From Rhipicephalus microplus (lineage: Eukaryota > Arthropoda > Arachnida > Ixodida > Ixodidae), in contig NC_134709.1 in the NCBI RefSeq assembly GCF_043290135.1, forward strand, positions 64,652,556 to 64,716,555: a stretch of 64,000 bases of DNA, written 5' to 3'. Shown piece by piece: positions 1-11,477 of this stretch. The notes beneath the pieces are model-generated. The model was not told where the DNA came from. It saw only the letters and a list, made by a program, of their open reading frames with translations, and did no database searches. The position numbers were made by a program, and so were the translations under genes. Numbering within the stretch: position 1 is the first letter of the stretch; the number at the start of each line of letters is the position of its first letter.

Positions 1-1580
1 TTTTGCACGTTTTTCACTTATCAAACGTTGTCTCGCGATATTAGTCGTGCTTTCGCTATTGTGAAGTTGTGATTTTTTAATACGCGAAAAAAATTGTTTA
101 TATCTTCAGAGTCTCTTTAAATAATGCGAAAGAACTTTGTTTAAACTACGAGTAAATGATCGCAGCAGACAAAAGGTTAAATATTCCTCACTTAATACTG
201 TTCTGTTATTTCCATAAATAGATATTGCGTACTTTCGAAGGCAAAACAAGAATATTTGTTTTCAAATGTTGTAAGGAATAATTGATTACATCTTCATGCC
301 AAATCTTGAACAAAACGGCAGAGCTATGCATACCCTGGTGGTTAAATTTTTCAAGGTTTCACTTCTACCGCCTAGTCACAAGAACCAGTTGCAATAAAGT
401 TTGCACACAAAAAATGAAGCATGTTTCAATTAGGCATAACTTTAAATTACTTTGTTTTACACTCAGCAAACAAGCGTTGAAATGCATTGAAAAAAATCTG
501 CAACTAAAACAAAAAAGTCAGGGCTGAAAGGGTTAAGAACATGATCCATCTGAAGCAGGTCCGAAGCCTGTATATTCCCATAATTCTCATGCGGGTACAA
601 GCGCACCTGAAGGAGCCTGCGTTGACACTAGCGCGAGATTCCGCTCTAGTTATGATTGTATAAAACTCTATGGGCAGAACTCAACATCAGCGTCCTGCCA
701 TTCCTTGAAGGCAATGCTTCTCCTTCATTCAATAAATAAGGATAATAAAGAACACATAACGATTAAGCATTCCCAAAAAATACCCAATTACACATCATTC
801 ACGCGATACAACCCCCCCCCCCCTCCTGGAAAGATGCGGGTGGCATTTTTCGCTGAGAAAGCAAATACTACATATACTATGAATTGAAAGCTCATCGTTC
901 CTTATTGAAGTTAAGTTGGGTTAAGCAGTGAAGTCGGAACGTCCGAAAAAATTTGCCATTAAGTAAACCTTATTGACCAAGAACTATCGAAACGAATACA
1001 TGTGCCTGTACAGCCAAGCCATTTGCTTGAAATACATGAAAGGTTCTGACGTCACGTAAATAAGCGATTATAATTAGTGGGACATTCGAGGAAATTCTGC
1101 CTGGGTGGGATGGTGACCACTGTGGGTGGAGCTAACATTTATTCTTAGGCTGTAATCAATTACAGATACAAAGGCTCTCAACAGAACACTTTTGAAGATG
1201 TAACCATGTTGAAAAAAAGCATGGCCTTTGAGTACAGTAAAACAGAAAAAAGGAAAATTGCCGAATGTTGGCAAACAGAAAGCACAGGATTTCTTATGTA
1301 ACAAAAAACTAAGAATGGTGTTTATGCAGAAAATTTTCATGAAAGTAAAACAAAGGAAACCTTTTAAGCACGGGAAAGTTTAATGGCAAACGTAGTTCTA
1401 CAACTTCAAAACATAAACATAGCTTTGCAAAAATTTTGTGGCGAGATAGCTGCCAGAAATTTTGTTTTTCTCGGAAAACATTTTTGCAGTGCAGCTGCGC
1501 TTTTCTTTCCTGTTTCGCCACCCTATAGTACAAAGCTGTCCCCCCCCCCCCTTTTTTTTTCAAGATGTATGAAAACTCAC
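1..1580. other. Gene-free stretch, probably ABCA intron
   Basis: No exon, transposon protein or strong repeat was recognised in these bases. The stretch lies immediately downstream (minus strand) of the last visible ABCA exon, so it is inferred to be the next intron of that gene. It contains homopolymer runs (C at about 810-822 and 1541-1550, then T at 1551-1560) and is otherwise anonymous AT-rich DNA. Short open frames on both strands show no family resemblance. Confidence 0.5.
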
Positions 1581-1796
1581 CCCAGAGCTGCCTGTCCATC
1601 TCTGGGTCGTAAAAGAACTCTCTGGGGCGACGAAACCCGATGTCTAAGCCCTTCTGACCAGGGTTCTCGTCCTCGTAGAGGTGAAGCGCGTATTCCAGCG
1701 TCGAATTCGTCAGGGTCCTGAAGTGAACACACACCACGCATCCCTCGTACGCGCACAGCGCCGCCACTTGGTCCTCACCATTGTAATTGATTGCCT
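1581..1796 (-). CDS. ABCA-type ABC transporter, internal exon 3 (N-terminal ectodomain)
   Basis: This exon encodes about 72 residues of what looks like the large extracytoplasmic loop after the first membrane helix of an ABCA transporter (full-size ABC lipid exporter). The minus-strand acceptor is a pyrimidine run ending in CGCAG before 1796; the donor is G|GTGAGT after 1581. It enters with two bases and leaves in phase 1, matching the preceding exon. The reading contains DQVAALCAYEGCVVCVHF followed by a stretch with LEYALHLY, resembling the ABCA3-subfamily pattern of 'hydrophobic strand, then basic/aromatic strand' (VLAAVVFEHPF, then LAVKYHLRFSY). NST is a possible N-glycosylation site. No stop interrupts it. 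The rest of the transporter (more helices and both ATPase domains) must lie past the left edge. Exon structure is well supported; the exact ABCA subfamily is inferred from a short stretch. Confidence 0.75.
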
Positions 1797-1932
1797 CTGC
1801 GAAAAGAACGGTGTTAGTAGTTAGTGATTGAAGGGGTCATCACAACCGATTTTCAATCATAATTTACGCTGGCGCATTCAAAAGCTGGACAAACTTCAGT
1901 GCCACTCATTCGTCCCTGAAAGGACCACTCAC
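1797..1932 (-). other. Short ABCA intron (136 bp)
   Basis: On the minus strand this begins GTGAGT and ends in a pyrimidine-rich TTCTTTTCGCAG, a textbook GT..AG intron. It is far shorter than the intron before it (2050-7926). Confidence 0.55.
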
Positions 1933-2049
1933 CAGGTTTGACAATTTTCAGCTGACAAGCGCAGTATATAGACGTGGCGTTCGTTATCACGTCTGCCAAA
2001 ATTTTCAACGCTACGTGCCGCGGAAATGAGTCGAATTTCAAGATGAACG
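1933..2049 (-). CDS. ABCA-type transporter, probable exon 2
   Basis: A 117-base open stretch reading through HVALKILADVITNATS and on to CQLKIVKP. It is flanked on the minus strand by AGCAG before 2049 and G|GTGAGT after 1933. Phase is 1 at both ends, so it joins exon 1 (ending at 7927) and exon 3 (starting at 1796) without breaking the frame. The helix resembles the segment of ABCA3-like proteins that precedes the exon-3 homology. Intron 3 would be only 136 bases. The weak point is the acceptor: the stretch before it is a run of about ten G (minus strand), not pyrimidines, so splicing here needs transcript evidence. Confidence 0.55.
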
Positions 2050-2817
2050 CTGCTCCCCCCCCCCCTCTGCCGGCGCACGCCTAGAGAATGAGGGCATGAC
2101 GTGGGCGTATGAATGGCCCTACGTACACGGCTATGCAATGACGTTGATCCTCTACGCACACGACTCTGCTCTGACATTGTCAAGAGTATATACCACGTGA
2201 CATGGCAAAAACTATTTAAGACAAGATGCGTAGTTTATTTATTTGTTGCTTTAAGAGAATAAAACTTGAAATAAATAATAAGACGCAATGAAAATTGTGT
2301 GCGTTTTTCTTTAATTTTTCTCCCGTGAAATGCTGTGAAATGCAGGGCTAATGGGCCAGCGTTTCGCATGCGTTCGTGTCCCCGCGGTCAGCGCTTTCAG
2401 CAGACGACAGCCGCAGAATGCTCCTCCGTGTTCGCGCACTCATTGTGCTCATCTACTCTACCGCGTCTAAGCCGGCGTTTCCAAACCATCCCGCAGAAAC
2501 AGGCAAAAGACCACAAAATAACACTGGTCAACAAAGCAACGCTGCTAGCGTGCTCGGGGGTTGGACTTGTTCGGGCACATCATGCGCACGGCACCTCATG
2601 GTCCGATGCTGGAGAGGTTAAGGAAATACATGTCTTGCGATGGCTACGCGGAGGAGCGGCAAGGGTTTCGAGCTCACCTCCTCTCATCCTCGTTTCGCGC
2701 CGCTTCAAAAAACCTGTTTTCTCCGCTCGTGATGAACCGATTCGAAAAATTTTAGTGGCAAAATGTTCCTCATCGGACACCCAAGAACTTCCACTGTCGT
2801 TATGTGGGCTGGTGAGT

Positions 2818-3242
2818 GGCCCTTTAAAGGGGTCGTGAAACGGCCACTTTACAACGACAATGCGGCACCACGGGCAGCCACACGTGCTAGCTATATCATT
2901 AGCCCGAGTGGACCTGCATAGACGCTTTTCCTATTGAAGAACGTGGAACTCTACGCATATCGAGCGCGCGCAAGAAGCGCTCATCAGCGTCTGCAATACG
3001 CAATGCGCGTCCCACAAGAACGCTGCTTAATATGACGTCATAGTTCAAGTTAGCGCCGATTACGTATGGCAGAGACGTTGATGGGTATTCAAATTGCACG
3101 TGCTCGCAAGTACCGAGGAGTTCCGCGTTCCTCGATAGGCAATGCATTACTTATTATGACGTCACCTAATTAGTGCGTGTGGACGCCGGTGGTTTTGCAT
3201 TGTCGTTTTAGAGCGAGCGTTTCACGACCCCTTTAAAGGGCC
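2818..3242. mobile_element. TIR element (MITE-like), 425 bp
   Basis: The ends are inverted repeats. The left end begins GGCCCTTTAAAGGGGTCGTG and the right end is its reverse complement; the match continues imperfectly for about 45 bases to the shared ACGACAATGC. No transposase is encoded, so it would be non-autonomous. A target-site duplication is not obvious, so the superfamily is left open. The open frame inside (2899-3147, minus) is not believed to be a gene. Confidence 0.7.
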
Positions 3243-3283
3243 CTCTAACGCTTGAAAACATCGGTGCCAACTGCATAACCCAT

Positions 3284-3690
3284 CCGTCCGTCCGTCCTTT
3301 TATCCGTCCATCCACCCACCCACCCACTCATCCATCCATCCACCCACCCACCCACCCAACCACTCATCCATCCATCCATCCACCCACCCACTCGTCCATC
3401 CATCCGTCCATCCATCCACCCACCCACTCGTCCATCCATCCGTCCATCCATCCTTCCATCCTTCCGTACATCCACCCACCCGCCCACTCATCCATCCTTC
3501 CGTACATCCACTCATCCATCCGTCCACCCGTCCGTCCGTCCGTCCGTCCGTCCGTCCGTCCGTCCGTCCATCCGTCCGTCCGCCCGCCCGTCCATCCATC
3601 CATCCATCCATCCATCCATCCATCCATCCATCCATCCATCCATCCATCCATCCATCCATCCATCCATCCATCCATCCATCCATCCATCCA
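3284..3690. repeat. Tetranucleotide satellite (TCCA/TCCG/CCAC)n
   Basis: About 400 bases of four-base repeats with changing composition: TCCG-rich, then mixtures with CCAC and CCGT, ending in about 90 bases of nearly perfect (ATCC)n. All three minus frames stay open across it, giving artificial Asp/Gly/Trp/Met-rich peptides; these are not genes. Confidence 0.95.
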
Positions 3691-3959
3691 CGTCGGGGTG
3701 CTCTCATGATGGCGTCATTAACTTGGGGCATACAAAAATTAGTAAGGGATGGCAAGAGGCTTTGACAAGCTTGTCTGACTGTACACGGCATAAATAAAGA
3801 GAAAATCGCATCGCGCACGTCGTCAAGCCTTCTCCTCTTGACACGCATGGCACATACCCGTATGCCATGGGAGGTGGTACGCACGTATACGCCACAGGTG
3901 ATTGACTCTAGAATGGCGAGAACAGACGTTAGGAATTTGAAAGCGAGATCATTAAGAAA

Positions 3960-4078
3960 TTTTGACATCGGCAGCGTTGACCTTAAGAATGCGAAGAAAA
4001 ACTACCAGGGTCTCAGCAGGAGTCGAACCCAAGCGTTCTGCGAGGTATTCAGGCATTCAACGACAGAGGCACCATCTT
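3960..4078 (-). repeat. tRNA-headed SINE fragment
   Basis: On the minus strand it carries GGGTTCGACTCCTGCTGAGA, an excellent RNA polymerase III B-box (GGTTCGANTCC), about 45 bases after a weaker A-box-like stretch near 4078. The sequence after it (ACCCTGGTAGTTTTTCTTCG) resembles the body of tick tRNA-derived SINEs. Decayed; not a functional tRNA, because no cloverleaf closes. Confidence 0.5.
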
Positions 4079-4211
4079 GCTAGGAAGCGCAGCCACTATT
4101 ACAAAGAACACACAACACAAGCGCTTATGTGTGTGTGTGTGGTGTGTGGTGTGTGGTGTGTGCTGTGGTGTGTGTTCTTTGTAACAGTGGCTGCGCTTCC
4201 TAGCAAGATGG
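4072..4211. repeat. 42-bp inverted repeat around a GT-rich loop
   Basis: The left arm (4072-4113) and right arm (4170-4211) are reverse complements over 42 bases with one mismatch. They enclose 56 bases dominated by GTGTGGT repeats. The transcript or single strand could fold into a long hairpin. The left arm overlaps the end of the SINE fragment. Confidence 0.85.
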
Positions 4212-6300
4212 ATTCTTACCAACTGGCCCGATACAATTGTTTATTGACAGAGGCACGCCGAGTCTCGAAACTGCTAAGGAAAAAGACCCTACACATGTGT
4301 AATGTTGGTGAAACGTAAATTGTCCTGTGTGCATACTTCTGTAAACATCACATATGCACTCCTATGATACAGGCGTTACATAGGGTTACCGACAATGGCA
4401 TATTTAGGCGCCATCCACTGAAGTTGGTCTACGTAGTACCAGCTAAGACTGCCACACTCGCAAGCACAAGCGTTGCATATAAGCTTACCCATGTTCCTGT
4501 TGGCATCGTTCAACAACTGTATAAACACCTGGTTATGTGAAACATAAGTGAATGTTCCAAAACAAGTGTGCGTACATCATTTGTACACATCTTTCACGCG
4601 ACTTCGTAACGTTTCACTCAGTAAAAAAAATACACCACAGCGAGCCTCCCTCCACATGTCTTACAGAACATCGAGTGCCATGGTACGTGGGATCTACAAT
4701 TATTTGTTTCTTTTTTTTAGGTACCCTTGGGTAGAATAAAGCTACGTTAACGTATGGGCGCTCAGATTTGATTCATTCTGCTGATCGGCATTGATCGACT
4801 GTTCGAGTTTTCTGACACCGAATGCACTTTTAAAAGTACTCGTATATGAGAAAAGGCAAAAACCTAGACTATCAAATAATCGTCTCAGTTCGATCCGTTC
4901 TGCTCTCCTTTCTCCCTAAGTGTACCGCGCTTAGCGCTAAGTGTACCCAGCGAAATTCGTCACACTTGTGCTAAGCGTACCACAATCCGCAAAGCACTTT
5001 CCCCTTCGAAGTCCTTCTAATCGATACTTAATACGTACTGATGCCCGGGAAGGCGGCGCGAAAAAGGTTTTCGGGCTCGTCACCCCAGGGGCTGTAAAGA
5101 CCGCACTCCTCTTCGGTGGTGTTCTTGTCACCGCCACTGTTGTCATGTTCCTTATCGTCGTCATCACCGTCTTCGTTGTCGTCGTCGTCGTCATTGTCGG
5201 GGTATTGATCATCGTCGAACTCATACCTGCGAAGTGTTTACGCGCCATGATGAGGCTGAGCGGTGTTGCTGGAAAAATATTCCGTTGGATCTTTAAATGT
5301 AAACTTTAGAGGAGGGCTAGGGAGTCCAGTCGACACCCATTTATTTTGCGGAACCTGCTATCACCTCCTCCGCATGCAGGTTGCGAATACGCCGTATAGG
5401 AGCCGCGCTTTAAGATGTAACGCATTGATACGCCTTGGTCCCTAGGGACAGAGTTGTTTCGCATGTGTGTTTATGCGCAGGAAGGGGATCTTCCACAACC
5501 CATGTACAGCCGTGGCCACGTCTGTGTAGAGCACGCGAGCAACCGGTTTTCCCCGGCGGTGCGAAAGCTTGAGGCACTTTCGGGCTCTGAAGTGGTGTAT
5601 AAAGGGCATTTGTGTTCTAGTTGTCAGGCTGGCCGTGTCAGAGCCTGATACTCTCTCAAGGTTTTGTGTCACAGAGCAAAAACCGATGCCTCCCGTGCTC
5701 TACACAGAGCACGACGGCTGTACATGTTCGAGCGTGTATTCCTATACAAGGCAAATGCGAATATTTCGGAGGGCATGGGGCCCCTATGGCTAAGCAAATG
5801 TCGTTTCCACCTCCTCCCGTTCGGGCTTGAATTCTTGAAGTATGTTAGTTAAAAGCCTTAACTGCAAGCAGTAACTTAGCTACAAGAGGAGTTACTTCGT
5901 CTCACAGTCAGCTGCTAACATTATTGTACCACTTTAGTAACACTAGAATTGTGCAGGTGCAAGAGAAGTTAGTAATAATTCCTAGGTCTTTACTAACTTC
6001 AGTCTCAAGAGATTAGTGCGAGCGAAGTGAGTGATGGGCCCCACGCCTGCCGCTCACTTTGCTCGCACTAAACTGCTGAAGCCACCGGCTGTCCGTGGCA
6101 CTGAGTGGACGACATGCGCGCCATTTTTTTCTTTAGAAGGATTCCGTAACAATTTTTCAACATAGTCAAGAAACATCGTTGACGGCTAGTTAGGCCTCCC
6201 GAAAACACGCAAGCCAAGCATAGCACCACAGCACGTGGCCTGTAATTTACAACTCTCTACCTAAACTGTCGTTTTCTTTTTTTCCACAAATGAGGCCATT

Positions 6301-6330
6301 ATTTGTATTTATTTATTTATTTATTTATTT
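6301..6330. repeat. (ATTT)n microsatellite
   Basis: About seven ATTT units. Such runs often mark the 3' tail of a LINE, but no LINE protein is seen beside it. Confidence 0.85.
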
Positions 6331-7431
6331 GGGCGTTTTCACAAAGTTTTCACGATGTGGGCGAAAGGAGAGTGAGTCTCCTGACTTTCCCCACTATTCG
6401 TAAGGCACTCCGGGCATGTACCGCAAAACAGTACATGTAAATATTTAATAACATACATATAAATAATAAATAAACGAGGAACACTACTACCACCGCTCGC
6501 GTCGGGCGGTGGGCCCCACCCGCCGGAAAAAGGAGGTCGAGCCATTTCGTCGCCTGAAGAGCCCGCTTCGGGACGACTCAAATGGCCGCGGCCGTACAAC
6601 CAAAAGAGCAACACCGACAGGGCTCACAGCGCGAAACCAATCACGTGACTTTGACTGGCAGTGACGCCGAGTATACGTCACGCGTTCCGGTGTTTCCTTT
6701 CGCCCTGGACCGCTGTGTAGCTGCCAGCGTGAACCGTGATTTCTAACAACCTGGATGTGAACTGATGGTGAACAGGCAATTAAAAAAAGTAAGATCGTTC
6801 AGGGACGTGCTCACACTACGTTGTTGCGCTTTCCGAAGAACTATATAAATGCTTTAATAAAATCCAGGTTTTTGTTTATCCACTAGGTCGCTTTTTCTTG
6901 CGTCATAATCTTAGGTCTGTGTGTATACCGTGCGCATCCTTGCAACAGCAACTAAACGAAAAGGCGCACATCTGCCGTCGCCGTCGCCGTGATGTTCTGT
7001 ATAATGCCCAAGGGCGGTAACAACGCTCGCCCGCCGTTTTCTCTACGCCAAAGACGACGGCAGCGTCTCAAGCGGAAATGAAACAGCCGTAGACAGGTGT
7101 CGAAGAGGGGGTAATGTGATCCGGCAGGAACTGCGTGCTTTTAGTGGCCGGAAGCGCTTAAGTCTATCTAGTCAGAAATCAGCAGACTACTCATAGAGCT
7201 TAACGTTCTGCGCTGTCAACACCCAGTTTGCATTGAAGCGATGGTCTGAACAAAGTTCACCTCCCACGCTGCCGTGGTCACAATATCTTTCGTCAGAATT
7301 TTCTTGAATTTTGCCACGTTGGAAGCCGAAGGACTGAGCTACTCGGCATCCATCCTATAACATTTGAAGTGTTGGCCTTGTATTAACTGCTGCACTCTTG
7401 CGGTGATCTCTTTCTCTCTCTATCTCTCACA

Positions 7432-7448
7432 CATACACACACCGCACA

Positions 7449-7479
<31 letters not shown>

Positions 7480-7558
7480 CACACCAAACACACCACACAC
7501 GCACACACACGCGCGCGCACACACACACATACATACACACACACCACACACAAACACA

Positions 7559-7620
<62 letters not shown>
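7432..7620. repeat. (CA)n microsatellite
   Basis: Nearly 190 bases of CA repeat with CAC interruptions. It generates the Cys/Val- and His/Thr-rich open frames on both strands, which are artefacts. It lies 306 bases beyond the exon-1 donor, inside the ABCA intron. Confidence 0.95.
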
Positions 7621-7623
<3 letters not shown>

Positions 7624-7926
7624 GTTATCCATAGAATGATGGGTATGTCCCATCGATTACTCATCAAGAAAGAAAAAGAAAGAGAGCAGATAAATGTAAT
7701 AAATTTTTTATCGTTAATGTGGCTCTTATATAACTCCGGCACAAACACGCGCAGTGTGAGTGTTCCACTTCAACAGCAGTTACCAAACGGTAGTTAATAA
7801 GTGAAACCTTTTCTTTAAGTGTGCATAGCTCTCACTAAGAACATCAAGCTCAAAAAAAAAAATAAAGAACACGGCAATCGAACCTGCGAGTTCTGACGCC
7901 TTGCCCGGTTCCCGCGATGTCTTCAC

Positions 7927-8122
7927 CAGTGCTGACCACCGCCTGTCTCAGCTGGCCCTGTTCGGTCGTCGGCTGTGTGACGAACTTGGTGGACAGAAAG
8001 AGCAACGCGAGAATGAGCACGATCAGCACTTCGAGGAGGGACAGCACGTAGTGGCGCTTGATGGACTCGATCGCCAGGGTCCTCCACAGAACGGCGGCTG
8101 TCTGACGTGTCATGGCCGGCAT
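7927..8122 (-). CDS. ABCA-type ABC transporter, first coding exon
   Basis: Encodes the N-terminus of an ABCA-family exporter. The start chosen is the Met beginning MPAMTRQTAAVLWRTLAIES; a Met three codons later is equally possible. ABCA proteins begin with a short cytoplasmic stretch containing a Leu-Trp-Lys/Arg-like motif, then the first membrane helix. Here VLWRT is followed by a basic stretch and a strongly hydrophobic segment (VLSLLEVLIVLILALLFLST) typical of that helix. The donor is ACTG|GTGAAG after 7927, phase 1. Reading past it gives a different, non-conserved tail, which supports splicing. A longer 5' reading exists (to 8182) but lacks family resemblance. ABCA proteins move lipids across membranes; the substrate cannot be told from this piece. 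Confidence 0.75.
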
Positions 8123-9254
8123 AGAATGCTCTCGCCGACAGTGACAACGATGATGATATTGAAGGAAGTAACACGGGCCCACTGGGTAGCATTCACGAAG
8201 ACGCAGACCGTGAAATGTTGTCTGACACCCACCTATAATATTTGGCCAGAAATCGGGTAACTAATAAAGAATATCTGCAATATAAATAAAAGCGAATCAT
8301 TTATTCTTTTCTTTGATGAAAGTATCTGTCACCTGAACTATTATTTGACAGTAAAGAAAGAGCGGGGGGTTGAACTGAATCATAGCGAATAAGATTCACT
8401 TGAAGATAAAAAAATGTAAACACAATGAAGCTAACTTCAGTTGAATCTGAAACTTCTTATCCGGGTTTATACTACACATCTCATAGACCAGGCATTTCAA
8501 GTTTACCTCAGCCAGCAGGCCGTGGCCGCGATATTTTCTAGCACAAGGGTCGAGGCACAGGAGAAAAAAAAAAGCTGGAGGTGAGGGGTATCAGGGAACT
8601 TCAACGAGGTGTCAGCAAGAACGCCTTTCTCATATCTCGTACAAGGTCTCTTTGTCAAAGGGGATTGACATCAGAATTCTGAAAACATATCGATAGCCAT
8701 ATATAGGACGACCTAAACCTGCAGGCTCTGATTCTAAAATACAGTTTTCTTTCCACGGTTATGTTTTAGCACGTAGTGACCTCTTCAGTGGCATTACGCA
8801 CGCCGAAAGTTTGAAAAAAAAATGCACATGCTGATGCGGCGTGAGATGGTCATGAAGTGAAAGATTTTGACGTTGTCTGCTAGGGTCTATACGTAACTTT
8901 ATGTAGCTAAAGTGGTATACATTGTGTGCCACGTGGCTCGAAATCTTCACAAAGCAAGCGTCAAAAAATTGCAGTGAACAAACGTGTCCGAAACGTGCAA
9001 AATATTTCGAAACTCATAATGTCTAATAAACACTATCATGCTGAAATTTCACCAAAAAATGTCAGCGTGAAGCTTTGGCCTTAATTTAGGCTTTCGGAAA
9101 CTGTCCTGTCATGTAAAAATAGAAGGAAAATGACAATATGAAAATTCCTAGTGTCTGACGTGTCAAAACCCTAACATGATCGTAAAGCGAAGCCGCGGAG
9201 GAAAGCTTCCGAGATTTTGATTGCCTGGGAACCTTAAACGGGCAACAAGCCTTT
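8123..9254. other. Upstream of ABCA; no gene seen
   Basis: This holds any 5' UTR and promoter of the ABCA gene. No clear TATA box or initiator could be assigned. AT-rich, with scattered short open frames and no recognisable protein. Confidence 0.4.
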
Positions 9255-9350
9255 AGAATCCCACCTCCATGAATACGAGGCCGCTGCAGATGGTAAATGA
9301 ACCCACTACCTTCGGGTTAGCAGTAGGGCGTCATAACCACACGACCACAA
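9255..9350 (-). repeat. tRNA-headed SINE fragment
   Basis: Read on the minus strand it has TGGTCGTGTGGTTATGACG (A-box-like), then GTAGTGGGTTCATTTACC (B-box-like), then GCGGCCTCGTATTCATGGAG, the start of the common tick SINE body (GCGGCCGCATTTCGATGGAG). The copy is diverged and short. Confidence 0.6.
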
Positions 9351-11166
9351 CGATGATTAGTTGCAACATAGTACTGAAAAGTTACAGAATTTTCGAGCTA
9401 TTTCCAGGGTGCGGAAATTCCCAGCACCTGCCATGTACGCGCCCTCGTATGCTGATACGCAGGGGCAGCGCCGCTTTTACCACTGGCGGCTGCCGAGCAT
9501 CCAACTAGGAATAACTCACGAACATTCCTTTCATGACGTCGTGAGGTCCCCAAAGAGAGAGAAAGGATGAAAAACCGAGAGAAGGAGGGTTGCCGTGAAA
9601 GCCCTCCTTTCCCACTTCGCATGCAAGCGGAATGCGCTCGTGCCTTTTTTTTTTTTTTTTGTTCAGGACCACTGGTCGCTTGTTTGATGCGGCCAATAAT
9701 AAAAATTTGTTAACTGTTTTTTCTATTTTGTTGCTGTGTTCTGAAGTGGCGAAAGTTAAGCTGAATAATTTCTCAGTAAGATAAAGCTTGATTGGCACAA
9801 ATAAAATGAACTTTTTTATTGCACGTCTAGTACTAAAAAAAAAAGAGAGACATACACTTCGTATGAAAGTGTCAGTCTATAAAAGCAGCTTCAATTTGCA
9901 AGTGACATATGGACACAATTAGCGAACATTGAACCCAGAATATCCGAAGTAATGCAAAAACTATCAACAATCCTCGGTAGGGCACGTCGTATATGACCCA
10001 ATCACGTCTGTTATGATGGCGCGCATAGATTTATTACAGAACTTCAGTACCAAGTGAGACTGAAGTTCAGAGGCCGAGAGAGGGTTGACGTGATCAGAAC
10101 TTTTATAAGAGAGAACGGCACTGGAAACATTGTTTCGACAAGTTCACTTGTCCTCGTCAGTGCAACGCACTGCCCAGACGAAGAAAAGTTGACTTGTCCA
10201 AACGTTGGCTATAGCGGCAGTCCCTCTAAAGATGTTTAAAAGCATTTAGTCCATCACATGCGTTTGAGTGACAGTATTAGAAGTAAATACTAAAGCCGCG
10301 GCTACATGAACTTTATGAAAATGAATCCACCTATATTTAGTTGGTACATCATTTTAGCTACATGCCAAAAGTAACAAAAGGGAAAACTATGAGGCTGAGT
10401 CAACAAAAATTTGAGCCTTTCATTAAACGCATTTTGCCGTGAGCAGCTTTGCTGCCGTCTTGACCAATTATTCTAGCAAAACTGCAGTATACAGTCAGGC
10501 TCGCAGAGAATTGGGTTTACTCATGTACTTAAGCAAAAACAATACCTGCTCAAGAAATGGGTCCAAATACTTGTGTTCACCCGTTTTTACTAGGAAACTT
10601 GAAAAGCATTCGCGGAACTGAAAATACCCAGGTTAACTCACCGCCGATCTGCGAAAAACACGTGTTGCCTGATATAGTCATCTTCGTCGAATGCATGCAT
10701 GGTTGAATTCCTCGGCATAGCTCACTGCGGCATCCGTTCTTTGCACACTGTATTTTATTTTTTTCGTATATTGCACCCTGACCGAGCGGGATAACTAAGC
10801 GTGATCGCACTTGTAGTATCTCTGTGTGAGTGCCGAGGAGCCGAGGGAAGTGCTACGAACTTATTAAATCAACCACTTCCCGCGCTTCACTTGATTTGAA
10901 ATTCACGAAATAAGAAATAAAAAAGGCATATAAAGAAAAGAAAAGTTTTTCACAGTGGTATCAAATTTCTTTACGCGTAAAAAAACTTGTGAGAACCAAC
11001 GAATTCGAACATCCTCATCAACCTTGCTCTGTTCAACCAGATCTCCGGACGCCCAGCAACCGCTACGTGCGTACATGTTCCCTTGAAACCGAAACTATAG
11101 CGCTGCGTTTCCGAGACCCGCTATATAGTGCGACAGGCCTGAAATAAATGCAGAGCCGGGGATCCT

Positions 11167-11167
<1 letters not shown>
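9351..11167. other. Anonymous intergenic DNA
   Basis: No gene or transposon was recognised. Contains a GA-rich tract near 9545-9600, a T run at 9646-9660 and scattered A runs. Several open frames of 60-97 codons lack any family resemblance. Confidence 0.4.

Positions 11168-11198
<31 letters not shown>
11168..11198. repeat. (GAT)n microsatellite
   Basis: About ten GAT units. In this window GAT runs repeatedly mark 3' ends of RTE LINEs, but the sequence before this one is not clearly RTE. Confidence 0.9.
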
Positions 11199-11279
11199 GC
11201 AGCCCATATGAATGGCTCACACCCACTCCGGTTGATTTGTCTTATTCGCTTCTCTCCGGTTTTCTCTTCCTTTATTTTA

Positions 11280-11452
11280 GGGGCGAAGCTCCCTTAGCCG
11301 TGGGTCTGTACACATATGTCTCTCTTGGTGCGTAACCGCCTAGTTCTATGCCTCACTCAGCAGGCGTGGAAGGACAGACAGAGAGACAGACAACGGACGC
11401 ACGGACGGAGTACTCATGGTTTGCCGATAAAACTCCACGAAGCTTCGCCCCG
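11280..11452. mobile_element. Small TIR element carrying GGGGCGAAGCT ends
   Basis: The left end GGGGCGAAGCTCC and right end GAAGCTTCGCCCC are inverted repeats of about 12 bases. Between them are (GACA)- and (GGAC)-like repeats. Related ends (ATGATGAGTGGGGCGAAG) occur at 17830-17892 and 18610-18630, so this is a multi-copy family here. No coding capacity. Confidence 0.5.
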
Positions 11453-11477
11453 CACATCATCATTCACTTTGTAGATA

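Larger units (their letters stand above)
2050..7926 (-). other. First large ABCA intron (5.9 kb), repeat-filled
   Basis: Lies between coding exon 1 and probable exon 2. It holds a TIR element (2818-3242), a tetranucleotide satellite (3284-3690), a tRNA-like SINE fragment (3960-4078), a hairpin around a GT tract (4072-4211), an (ATTT)n run (6301-6330) and a long (CA)n tract (7432-7620). The stretches 4212-6300 and 6331-7431 contain no recognised gene. The trinucleotide-rich 5140-5215 (GTC/CAT) gives a long but low-complexity open frame. Confidence 0.5.

Noticed and set aside
2335..2838. 167-codon plus frame
   Set aside because: Overlaps other open frames on both strands, shows no splice or family support, and runs into the TIR element at 2818.
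3245..3968. Long minus-strand frames rich in Asp, Gly, Trp and Met
   Set aside because: They are translations of the tetranucleotide satellite; every frame is open and no non-repeat domain is attached.
4941..5309. 122-codon plus frame with a Val/Ile-rich, membrane-like segment
   Set aside because: The hydrophobic part is read from a GTC/GTT-rich low-complexity tract; the opposite strand gives an equally open Thr-rich frame, and there is no family match.
7364..7748. His/Thr- and Cys/Val-rich frames that could suggest a metal-binding peptide
   Set aside because: They come entirely from the (CA)n microsatellite.
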